This document shows, in pieces, positions 54,678 to 64,000 of a stretch of DNA of 64,000 bases. Numbering within the stretch: the first letter of the stretch is position 1; every line of letters begins with the position of its first letter. The notes beneath the pieces were generated by a model. It did no database searches and was not told the DNA's origin. It worked only from the letters and a program-made list of their open reading frames with translations. The position numbers were made by a program, and so were the translations under genes. The stretch lies in assembly GCA_963995505.1 (NCBI GenBank), contig OZ023182.1, positions 8,796,707-8,860,706 on the forward strand, read 5' to 3'. Source of the DNA: Hypericum androsaemum. Taxonomy: Eukaryota > Streptophyta > Magnoliopsida > Malpighiales > Hypericaceae.

Positions 54678-56558
54678 TCTCTCCTCTTCCTCGTCGGTGT
54701 CGACGCGAACGGCGACGTTTTCGGCGTTGTCGATATAACAATTGCCGCGGGGTTGAAACGACGGCGGTTTGGGAGGAGGAGGGAGGAGGAGGAACGCTTT
54801 CGATGGGGAGGAGGAGGTCGCGCTCGCGTGCGGGTATTTATAGTGAGCTCGGAATTTGATAACGCGCGAATAGTAACGGATCAGGGAGGGAGGTGTTGGG
54901 TGTGGTCGCGTGTACGGTGGGATTGGGGGGTGATGGTGATGTGGCATTATGGGGTGGTGGGTGCGGGTGTAGGGGAATATTTATGGCGATTGGTTTGAGA
55001 GGAAAGGGCAGGAAGGGGTGTGGGAAGGCCGAAGGTAGGCGGTGGGAGCCTTTTTTGGATGAGATCCGGACAGGTCAGTTTCTTGGTAATGTACGCTAAC
55101 TCGGTCGCACTTCTCGTCTACAAATTTGCCCAAAATCGAGGCAACTAATTTCGTCTGCAAACGATATGGGCATTTCGGATTAAAATTTGCACGTATTTTT
55201 TACACGCACGATAGATAAATGGTTCTTCAGCATATTCGAAAAAGGGTTAAGACTATTTGATTTTACCTCTTTCGCCTAAATAATTGTTTGGTCGAGAAAA
55301 AACTACAAAATCTAATCCAATTAATCGCAATCCATTAGTTTAACATGTTGGTCGTTATAAATAAAGGAAGGAATCCTACATATAAATTTATATGGAAATG
55401 ATAGAAGATCTCATGTGGAAAGCTTATTAGGTGGCCCACAAGAAGAGATATTTGCATTTTCCCCCGTTTTGTCATCCCTTTGATAAGGAAATTATGATCT
55501 AATATGGAAATCTTGACCGTGGACTAGTTTGGGAGGAAGATAATTTATTAGTCTATTCCAAATTCAACTTATTGCTTGCTTCAAAATTTTGACAAAAAAA
55601 AATTATGTCAGTAAATTTTCGCTAAACAAAGTTGAATAGTTGTTTATCAGCAGTTAAAAGTCTCGATACATTCTGACTGTAAAATATAAAAAAGTTGTCC
55701 AATGATATTTAGCCTAATTGACAAAAAAATATCTATACAAAAATATGTTTTATGAACAAAAAATATATACAAACATATAAAAGTTCAACAGTGTAGTTCA
55801 TATCTGGATTAATCGGTCCATGTTCTAATATAATTTAATATAAATAAAAAATATAGAAAACTGAACAACAAAAATAAACTCTGGTTCCAGCCCCGCTGAC
55901 CAGTTCAAAGGAAAAAAACGTTGGCAAACAGAAACCAGTTCATCGAAAATTCGTGCTGACCCGGCAATAATAGGGGATTTAAAAAAAAGTGTAATAAGAG
56001 AAATTGAACTTTGACTTTCTTTTATTTCCTATACCGAGATATCGGACTTCATAAGAAATTTATAAATAGAATTTGGAGTTTACCTTGCATCCCTGCACTT
56101 GCTTTGCCTAGTCAATATGATGAACAAGACAACATCAATATATATGTGTCAAGGAATCAAACTGTTATCCCCCGAAAGATGATCTTATCATTTATCGTAA
56201 ATTTCGATATACAGTCAATCTATTTTAATATATTTTAGAATTTTGTATACAATCAAAATTCTCAAAATAATGATAATGTCCTCGTCACTAAATCATTTTG
56301 TCGGAATATATGTATACGTAAAGGTTTCTCAAAATATATGATAATGTCCTCGATTGGACGTTGAACGGTGAAAGGGGCTGGACTGATTAAACAAATAAAG
56401 TTAACTAATTTAGAGGCATCGGTGCAATCCAAGTAGCTGGCATATCGTATCCACCGTGTCGGGCTCAGCCCCTCTCTAGGTTTTAACGATCTACAAATTA
56501 TTACGACCACCAATTAAAAACCAACCAATCCCCTAAAAAAAACTCTCAAAAATTAAAA
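54678..56558. other. MAGL upstream region and spacer
   Basis: GC-rich DNA to about 55080 probably contains the lipase 5' UTR and promoter; a gggtatttatagtgag phrase near 54832 could be its TATA region on the other strand. The frame upstream of the chosen ATG is open but not conserved-looking. The remainder is AT-rich with no recognised gene. Confidence 0.4.
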
Positions 56559-56567
56559 TAAATTAAA

Positions 56568-58035
56568 GAAGTAAGTTCACTTTAGTACCTTATAGTTTCA
56601 TGCATTTCGTACGGAATACCATATGGTTTAAAATTAGTATTTTAGTACTTTGTGGTTGACATCAATTTTCCGGACAGGTCCAGGACAGTTGCCCATCCAA
56701 ACCTACCCAAAAGGACTTTTTTGAGACGACGTAAAAGACATGTGGCGCCAGATTTTTTTAATTTAAAGCTGACATATACCATGATAAATTATTTATTCAG
56801 TCTCTAATTTATTTATAATTTTTTTAAAAACCTTGCAACTCCTCGCATTTATTATTCCCTCTTCGTCTTCTTCCCCCACCCCACAAGACACACTCCCTTT
56901 AAAATTTCCCCTAGGTCTACGCTTTCGATTCAACCAGGAAAATAAAGAAGAAGAGGAAAACACAAATGGGTTCGTTCCTCTGGTGGTATTCTTGAGCTTC
57001 AAGCAAGAAAACTCTTTACTTCACCCCCAAGGAGCGAACCCAACGTACAGAGCCCCAAGTTTTGTAAACTGTTGAACTTGATTCTACCGGCTCGCCTTCT
57101 TCAAATTCTCCAAATAAAAAAGAGAGAAAATTTAATTTCCAAAAAAAAAAGAAATTAGGAGAATTCAATGGCGGGAACAAAGGACTTGGTGGAATCCCAC
57201 GCCGTCAAGATCGGACGCCGGAGCTACGGTGCTGGCGCGAGGATGCTGCTCCAGAACAGGAAGAACTTCGGGAAGAGCTCTGCCCCGGTGAGGTTCATGT
57301 TCTACGACAATGGCGGGGGTTGGAGTCACTTCCCGCAGGAGGTGATTGGTGAGGTGAGGCGGGTTTCGTCATGAGACAGCCGGCAGCAGAGATCCGGGCG
57401 TTCGGGTCGGAGCTGGTCGTCGACTTCCTAAGGATGGCGGCAGTGGACGTCGGGTTGGGGACGGAGCAGTTGGTCGCCTGGATAGACTGTCGATGTGAAA
57501 TCGACGAGGAAGGAGGACGCCGTGAGATGGACGAGGTCCGGCCCATGACGGCCTGAAGAAGATAGTAGTGGAGGTCCTCGGGTGGAGTCTACGAAGAGGA
57601 AGAGAGGACAGGAAGAAGAGGCGGAAGAGGCCGATGTGAAATCGACGAGGAAGGAGGACGTGGTGAGCTGGACGAGGGAGGAGACTCCGAAACGGCGGCA
57701 TTTTCCTATGGATGATGAGGCGGAAGAAGACGAAGTAAGAGGAAATAATAAATGAGAGGAGTTATGAGGTTTTTTTTAAAATTATAAATAAATTGGGGAT
57801 TGAATAAGTAATTTATCATGGTCCACGTCAGCTTTAAATTAAAAAAGTCTGGCACCACGTGTCTTTAATGTCGTCTAAAAAATGACATCATTTCGGACGA
57901 ATTTGGATGGGCAGCTGCCCTGGACCTACCTGAAAAATTGATGTCAACCATAAGGTACTAAAATACAAATTTTAAACCGCATGATACTCTGTGTAAAAAA
58001 TGTGAAATTGTATGATACTAAAATGAATTTATCCC
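56568..58035. mobile_element. Pack-MULE carrying an RCD1/SRO gene fragment
   Basis: Long terminal inverted repeats of about 300 bp (56568 to about 56875, about 57720 to 58035) pair with moderate divergence; the left starts gaagtaagttcactttagta, and the right, inverted, ggataaattcattttagta. A perfect 9-bp target duplication, taaattaaa, lies at 56559-56567 and 58036-58044. No transposase is present. The interior, about 0.85 kb, includes a WWE-domain fragment related to RCD1/SRO proteins and a roughly 45-bp direct repeat (about 57490 and 57632). Confidence 0.9.
57168..57556 (+). pseudogene. Captured RCD1/SRO WWE-domain fragment, frameshifted
   Basis: ATG 57168 begins a frame whose HAVKIGRRSYGAGARMLLQN, SSAPVRFMFYDNGGGW and FPQEVIGEVRR segments match the N-terminal WWE region of RCD1/SRO plant PARP-like proteins. 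The frame stops at 57374. The next frame, from about 57362, continues it (AEIRAFGSELVVDFLRMAAVD, LVAWIDC), so one base is missing in the ggcggg run near 57358. After WIDC the sequence is unrelated and ends at a stop at 57556. The PARP-like and RST domains are absent. In the family, WWE binds ADP-ribose-type ligands or partners; this fragment is unlikely to work as an SRO protein. Confidence 0.8.
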
Positions 58036-58044
58036 TAAATTAAA

Positions 58045-58689
58045 AAGAACCAAAGAATTTATTGAGCATGTCACCGATATTCTTCCACGTGTATGGTCTT
58101 AGGATGACACAATTCGATTCGAGTACGAATTTCGATACAACCTTCGTTACTTATCCTTTGTCTGTTTTTTGTTTCATATCATAAATTTATTATTAAATGA
58201 TCTTACACACAAAAAGTGGCACAAACCAAGACGACAGATTCCAAAATTTCTACTCTGCAGATTGTTCGTTGAAAATTGACAAAGTAGATAGTTTTAATTT
58301 GACAAATTTTATAGTGGTCTATATTATTTTTTAAATTATCTTTATGGCCCTATTTAGGAGAGTAAAATAAAATACAAAGTTAAACTTTTTTATTAATTGT
58401 TTGTTCATTTCCTAATCCTAGAAACCTTATTTAGAAATATATATTTTTTAACAACTATATCACTATAATGTCTTAATTTTTTTTTCATAATTAATTACCA
58501 TACTCATTTAAAATTATAAAATATACTAATCTACTTGTCAACCATTGATTAGTGAGTACATACCAAATCGTATAATAACTTGGCAGGTAAAGATCACCCT
58601 AAAATTTCTGGTTTTAATTTGATTTTGTTTCTTTTTCATTGGAAAAGGCATTTTCAAGTCGCAACATTTATGAGTAACTAAAAAATAAC
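58045..58689. other. AT-rich spacer
   Basis: Between the Pack-MULE and a LINE 3' fragment. No gene or repeat was recognised. Confidence 0.45.
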
Positions 58690-59360
58690 GCATTTTCAAG
58701 GCATTTTCACTGCGATTTTGTTGCTGTTATTTGGAATTCTCCTCTCAAACTGGTGGGTGCCAGCTGCCGCATTCGTGGTCACACATTGAATTTTTTTGGA
58801 GGACTGGCTAAATATTATGCATAAGGAGGATCATCGAAAACTCTAGTTTATTGCCTTTGCTGCGGTATGTTGGTGCGTTTAGCTCACTCGTAACAGCGTT
58901 ATTTTTTATAATAAGGTGGCCCGTGTGGACCAAGCGTTGCATTCTGTTTCTAGGTATCTAGCGGAGTGAGGGGTCTGGTCTAGACTTTCTAGATCTTTCC
59001 GGTTTCAAGATGCAGTCATATTCCTTGCTGCGCATGGTTGGTTTTTTGGTTTCCGGGGTATGGGGGCCGTTTCTGTTGAAGTGGAGGCTTACTCCTCTTA
59101 GCGTTTCCATCACTGCTGGACTTACGTTCATGGTGTCTTGAATTTTTTTTATTCTAGGTTGATGGTGTGGTATTATTGCAATTTTAATGTTAAGATAGAG
59201 TTTTTCTATCGAGGTGTTCTTTTCCAACTATACATTTTTTCCTTCGGATTTTGGTGTTTTTGGATTTTACTAAGGCCGACGTTTGCAACCTTATTTGCTC
59301 CATAGCAGGGAGAATACCATGGCGGTTTTAATATATTTACTTTTCGAAAAAAAATAACTC
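58690..59360 (+). mobile_element. LINE 3'-end fragment
   Basis: The plus strand reads, with stops, the C-terminal end of a plant LINE ORF2 (FIAFAAVCWCV, LTRNSVIF and VDQALHSVSRYLAE), followed by about 350 bp of T-rich 3' UTR and a short A run (gaaaaaaaataac, about 59346-59357). This is a 5'-truncated copy. The left boundary is approximate and no clean target duplication was found. Confidence 0.6.
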
Positions 59361-60263
59361 ATCCACTTTATTAATGCAGAAATTTAGCAAAGTCAAACCC
59401 ATCATTTCATTAAAAGGGCATATTAACTATAATCGACGAAATTAATGCAGAATTAAGCGAAAATCCCATAATTCGACTCCAGTTCAAGAAAATAGCGCTT
59501 ATATACCGGAATTATTTTATTTAGCTAAATGATCTCTCTATTGTATACTACATAGAGGCTGATTTGGAATTTGGTCCGACCAGTCGAATCTCCGGTCGTA
59601 CTAGACTTTTTTATTATTTGTTTGCTATTATAAAATAATATATATACCAAATAGTTAAAATATAGGAATTAAAATTCACATTGTGGAAATGCGACTAATT
59701 TAATTAATATCAATTTTTTTTGATTTAGAAAAATAGAGAATTGGTTTGAAAAAAAATCAGTTGGATCCGACGGATCGAGTAAAAAAAAATTAAGTTAAAT
59801 TACCTAGTCTGACTAGATTTCAGATGATTCCCAAGGGGTGGGTTAACCCCAAACACAAAACGGAAAAATTCCCAATTCTGTCGTACCGCATTTTTTAAAC
59901 CTTGTTGTAGTGTCATTGAGCTTGGTGGACCTCCAGCAATTCTAAATGGGCCAAATAAACCCAATTCCGTAAAAAAAACCTACCTTCCTGGCTCACTGTA
60001 TGCCCATCAATTAAACGGATTCGGCCCAATAGATTACTTGAAAATGGGCTCTAGCTTCGATTACGAAAGGACGATCAACCAGTTAAGTAGAAATTTCGTC
60101 TCTCTATCCTATTTCTATTTTAGAAAGTGATTATTTAGCTGTTTCATTTACCAAATTTGAAGAACTTTTTAATAAAATTCAAGTTACTTAACACTTAGAC
60201 CTTGATAATTATTGTTTTGGAGGGTTGGTGTACTTGATTAAGATCTACTTCAGTCGAGGCAAG
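59361..60263. other. Spacer with a possible decayed hAT MITE
   Basis: About 59565-59905 has ggtccgaccagtcg at the left and gtaccgcattttttaaaccttg at the right, reminiscent of the hAT MITE at 46619, but I find no matching target duplication. No coding sequence is seen. Confidence 0.4.
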
Positions 60264-61172
60264 TGTTGGACACTTTCTCCGTAAGACGAGATTGCCCCGT
60301 ATATTTCAGTTCGGTACGGGCTACGGCAATCGTCCCCAAGATACAACGACTGTTAGGGCGTTTCCAAGAACGTTGCACACGTATCTCGAAACTTTTGGGC
60401 GAACCCTTATATACCCAGAACTTTCGGACTCTTGTAAGTGAGAATCGGGGAGAGAAGAAGACAACTATTGCTAACGAATGCTTATGCAATGAGTTGCTGG
60501 GATGAGGATTATGGCAAGGGGGCAGGCCTATTTATAGGCTAGAGGAGGCAGCCACCCCGAAGGGACGCGTCCGCTCGGTCAGCAGGCTGTCTGGCTGCGC
60601 TCGTGGCCCTTCGGTGGCTTCTGGATCCTTCCAGGCGCGCCAGGCTGCGCTCGAGCCCTTTCGTGAGGGATCTTGCGACCCTTCGACCTTCTGGAACTCT
60701 CCTGCACATTCCAGGCCTTCGTGCCTCTTCGGTGGCCAACCTGAAGGCGCTCGCAGCTCCTCGTCGCTTCGGTAGCTGCGCAGCTGCCTCCAGACCCGGG
60801 CAAAATACTTAAGGCTCCTCCAGCTCCTCGTGACGATGCGCACGTGCGAAGTGCCAAGTGCGCCCATTGCGACCTGCGTCCAATGCACCATGCGCACACG
60901 CACGTGCACGTGCACGTGCGTGAGCGCGGGCGCATGCGCGTGCCCGTGCGCGTGCTCGTGCTCATGCTCGTGCACCGTCCTCGCAGCTAGCGGTGGGTCA
61001 GCCTTTAGGTAGTCAACCAAATTTGAGAGGTGAGGAGGGGAATTCCTTATAAACAAGGGAATCCTCCTTGCTCTAATCAATGTGGTATTGCACTTTTCCA
61101 CTTCCCTTTTGGGCCTCGACTTTGGGCCTTACCATTTTGGGCCAAATGCATTAAAATGCATTCAACCCAACA
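60264..61172 (-). repeat. 3' LTR of the right-hand copia element
   Basis: A 909-bp LTR read on the minus strand starts tgttgggttgaatgc right after the purine tract and probably ends at ccaaca (60264 side). It includes an alternating purine-pyrimidine array (about 60839-60975) and a TATA-like tataaat on the minus strand near 60530. The far end is inferred from the TG/CA rule only. Confidence 0.7.
60839..60975. repeat. GTGC-rich alternating purine-pyrimidine array in the LTR
   Basis: Some 137 bp consist largely of overlapping gcacgtgc/gtgcgc phrases, nearly all alternating purine and pyrimidine. Such sequence favours Z-DNA and supplies several CACGTG hexamers. In one minus frame it would read as a His/Ala/Val-rich run, which is an artefact of the repeat. 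Confidence 0.8.
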
Positions 61173-61715
61173 ATCCCCCACATGAATGATGATTAATGCA
61201 TGCATACTCTAATCAAAAGTTCTGACGTGTTATTATTGCATTGAGACAGGTAGCTTGCGGCTTTGAACCTTCTCTAGTAATATGTTATCAGATTTACTCG
61301 CTGCTCGGTGAACGTGATGTCTTGAACCGTCAGCTTTTGGTGTAAACCAAGACAATAATATTTACACAATAATAACCCTAGTATATTTGGGTTCTCACGT
61401 TGTGTCCGTTTCGGCCATGGACCGTATCTTGGATTCATAAGTGTTTTTCCCATTTGAAGCGGCCTCACTTCACACTTACATAGGTGATCTCCTATCAGGA
61501 GTATCCTGCCATACTCCACCTTAATCAAGGAATAGGAATTATTAAAAGCGTAATGCTTAACCTTACCACACCGCTGCAGGCTAACACCTGGGCAGCTTCT
61601 GAGAATGAGATAGGTTCCAGGTGATTAACTGAACCCTCCATAACTTAGTTGTCTCATTGAACCAAGTTTGTGGGATCTCCACTCATCATGGTTAAGTTAC
61701 CGCTATGGACGTTCT

Positions 61716-64000
61716 TTAGTGTGTGGATTTTAATCCCGTTCTCCTTACTGCGTTGTACATTTGATCTCTATTGATCCCTTTCGTAAAAGGATCAGCTAAG
61801 TTGTCCTTGGACTTTACGTAATTAATGGTGATCACCCCACTAGAGATCAACTGTCTAACAGTATTGTGTCTCCGACGGATATGTCGAGACTTTCTGTTGT
61901 ACAATGTACTTTGTGCTCTCCCGATTGCAGATATGCTATCACAATGTATTAATACAGGAGGTACCAGTTTGCTCCAGCACGGAATATCCTCTAGGAAGTT
62001 TCTGAGCTATTCAGCTTCTTCCCCAGCTTTGTCTAGCGCTAAAAACTCCGACTCCATGGTGGATCGAGCTATGCATGTTTGTTTAGAGGACTTCCAAGAC
62101 ACGGCTCCTCCTCCTATGGTGAATACGTATCCACTCGTGGATTTGGAGTCCTTTGTGTCTGATATCCAGTTTGCGTCACTGTATCCTTCTAATACAGCTG
62201 GATATTTAGCATAATGTATGCCATGGTTTATGGTATGTTTTAAATACCGTAAAACCCTTTCTAGAGCTAGCCAGTGATCCTTTCCTGGATTACTTGTGAA
62301 TCTGCTAAGTTTACTAACTGAGTACGCAATATCGGGGCGAGTGCAGTTTGTTAAATACATCAAGCTCCCGATAATTTGCGCATACTTCAGTTGAGATACT
62401 GGGTCCCCTCGATTCTTGGCTAAGTGTAGATTCAAATCTACTGGAGTCTTAACCAGAGGTTTGTCAAAAGCTTCAAATTTTTTGAGCACGCTTTCCACGT
62501 AGTGGGATTGTGTCAAGATAATTTTGTCAGCTTTCCTAGAAATTTTTATTCCTAGTATAACCTCTTTATTGCTTTCCGTAATTAGTAAGTCATCTACGTC
62601 GAGACATACAATTACGTAAGCTTCAGGTGTGCCCTTAATGTAAACACATTTATCGCACTCATTGATCTTAAATCTATTTGACATCATTGTTCTGTCAAAT
62701 TTCTCGTGCCACTGTTTCGGCGCTTGTTTTAGCCCGTATAGTGACTTAACTAATCGGCACACTTTATGCTCTTGACCGGGAGCTACAAACTCTTCAGGTT
62801 GCTCCATGTATATCTCCTCTTCCAGTTCTCCATTTAGGAGAGCTATTTTTACGTCCATTTGGTGGATCTCGAGGTTATAGAGTGCTGCAACAGTTATGAG
62901 TACTCTAATTGATGTGATTCGTGTGACCGGTGAATACGTGTCAAAGAAATCATATCCCTCCTTCTGTTTGAACTCCTTAGCTACCAATCGAGCTTTGTAC
63001 TTATCGATTGATCCATCAGCTTTGTATTTCCTTTTTAGTATCCACCTGCATCCCAAAGGTTTGCAGCCCGGTGGGAGATCCACGATTTCTCACGTGTGAT
63101 TTTGCATAATGGATTCTATCTCACTATTGATAGCTTCCTTCCAGAGAGGAGCATCTGGACTGGACAATGCCTCTTGAATTATCCTGGGTTCATATTCTAA
63201 CGCATAGTTTAGATAGCCCGGACCAAAGGATTTGGTTACCTTTGTCCGTTTACTACGTCTAGGTTCATCATTTTCCTGATTGGACCCTTCTGTAGTCTCG
63301 TGAGCCCTTTTCTTTGAGCTTCCTTCCTTTCTTTCCTTATTAGAAAAGCTATTCTCAAAGAACGTTGCGTTCCTTGATTCTATGACCATTCCCGTGTTTA
63401 TCTCAGGGTCTTCAGATTTATGCACCAAAAATCGATAAGCACTACTATTTTGTGCATATCCGATAAAGATGCAATCAATGGTCTTGAGTCCTATTCTCAC
63501 CTGCTTAGGCTTAGGTACTTCGACCTTTGCTAGGCACCTCCACACTTTAAGGTAACCGTAAGAAGGCTTCCTTCCTTTCCATAGTTCATATGGGGTTTTA
63601 TCCCTTTTTTTGTGTGACAATTTGTTTAGAATGTGGTTAGCTGAGAGCACAGCTTCCCCCCACATGTTCTGGGGTAAGCCCGAGCTAATCAACATAGCGT
63701 TCATCATCTCTTTAAGAGTTCAATTTTTGCGTTCAGCTACGCCATTTGATTGAGGTGAATATGGAGCAGTCGTCTGATGAATAATGCCATGTTCTTGACA
63801 GAGTTTCTCAAACGGAGCTACATATTCTCCTCCTCGATCACTTCGGATCATTTTAATTTTCACGCTGAGTTGATTTTCAACCTCATTCTTATATCTCTTA
63901 AAGGCATCAAGAGCTTCGTCTTTTCCCTTTAGGAGATACACGTAACAGTATCTCGTGTAATCATCGATAAACGTGATGAAATATTTCTTCCTGCCTTTAG
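61716..64000 (-). pseudogene. copia integrase, RT and RNase H with three stops
   Basis: From the window edge, integrase (SDRGGEYVAPFEKLCQEHG, YSPQSNGVAERKN), its C-terminal region (GLPQNMWGEAVLSANHILN, KVWRCLAKV), RT ([39 protein letters not shown]) and RNase H ([27 protein letters not shown]) to a normal end near 61716. In-frame stops occur near 63718, 63090 and 62007, each where relatives have Arg or Trp. The RT active site reads LDVDDLL rather than the usual YVDD. The rest is continuous, so the copy is fairly young but inactive. Confidence 0.9.

Larger units (their letters stand above)
60264..64000 (-). mobile_element. Ty1/copia element, 3' part, runs off the window
   Basis: On the minus strand the order is integrase (entering at the window edge), reverse transcriptase, RNase H, a 3' noncoding stretch, a purine tract (atgtgggggat, 61173-61183) and a 3' LTR at 60264-61172. 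The 5' LTR and gag lie beyond 64000. The target duplication cannot be checked; the five bases outside the visible LTR are gcaag. Confidence 0.88.

Noticed and set aside
54246..54947. A longer MAGL N-terminus from the upstream open frame
   Set aside because: The upstream part is His/Pro-rich and promoter-like, while family similarity starts at MEPLTSGASN; the nearest ATG at 54677 fits known lengths.
59565..59905. hAT MITE like that at 46619
   Set aside because: Ends are only loosely similar and no 8-bp duplication could be matched, so it is noted only as a possible remnant.
60532..61101. Minus-strand ORF with a His/Glu/Ala-rich run that might look like a metal-binding protein
   Set aside because: It is a translation of the alternating GTGC array inside the copia LTR; the composition is explained by the repeat.
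1..64000. tRNA, rRNA or other structured RNA genes
   Set aside because: I looked for tRNA A/B-box and GTTCGA-type patterns and found none convincing; tRNAscan-SE and Rfam searches would settle this.

Overview
This window is plant nuclear DNA, most likely from a flowering plant and probably a eudicot. The evidence is short exons split by AT-rich GT-AG introns, plant-specific families (SAWADEE-domain protein, HD16/EL1-type kinase, lachrymatory-factor-synthase-like protein, DUF761 protein, plant MAGL hydrolase) and many Ty1/copia, Ty3/gypsy, LINE, Mutator-like (MULE), hAT and PIF/Harbinger elements. No bacterial, organellar or CRISPR sequence was seen.

Layout. 1-8 kb is genic: the 3' end of an SHH2-like SAWADEE gene (+), then a 16-exon HD16/EL1-type casein-kinase-1-like gene (-). 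8.5-41 kb is a nested transposon block. A MULE (10949-18434, 9-bp target duplication) sits in a decayed plant-mobile-domain gene and itself holds a gypsy element (11435-17559, 5-bp duplication). Next come a truncated copia beside a PPR fragment, a LINE split by a short copia (21643-23594) and by a hAT MITE (24646-24939), a decayed gypsy (26.2-30.3 kb), and a copia with both LTRs (32422-40582) whose gag carries a Harbinger insertion and a 578-bp tandem duplication. 41.8-54.7 kb is genic again: a DUF761 gene (-), an intact lachrymatory-factor-synthase-like gene (+), a frameshifted second copy (+) and a seven-exon monoacylglycerol-lipase-like gene (-). A MULE ends 66 bp before the first of these synthase-like ORFs, and a hAT element lies in intron 1 of the lipase gene. 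56.6-58.0 kb is a Pack-MULE carrying a broken RCD1/SRO WWE-domain fragment. 60.3-64.0 kb is the 3' part of a copia on the minus strand that runs off the window.

The host genes look like ordinary, independently expressed loci rather than a pathway cluster. From memory, Arabidopsis also keeps an HD16-type kinase next to a lachrymatory-factor-synthase-like gene (At2g25760/At2g25770), so the 41-kb gap here may be transposon expansion of an old neighbourhood. The best candidates for something new are an intact, unrecognised ORF of about 193 codons in the leader of the 32.4-40.6 kb copia, the six CACGTG boxes just upstream of that element's TATA box, and the two MULEs that carry host gene fragments. 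Positions come from reading the sequence by eye; intron boundaries rest on GT-AG sites, phase and family resemblance.
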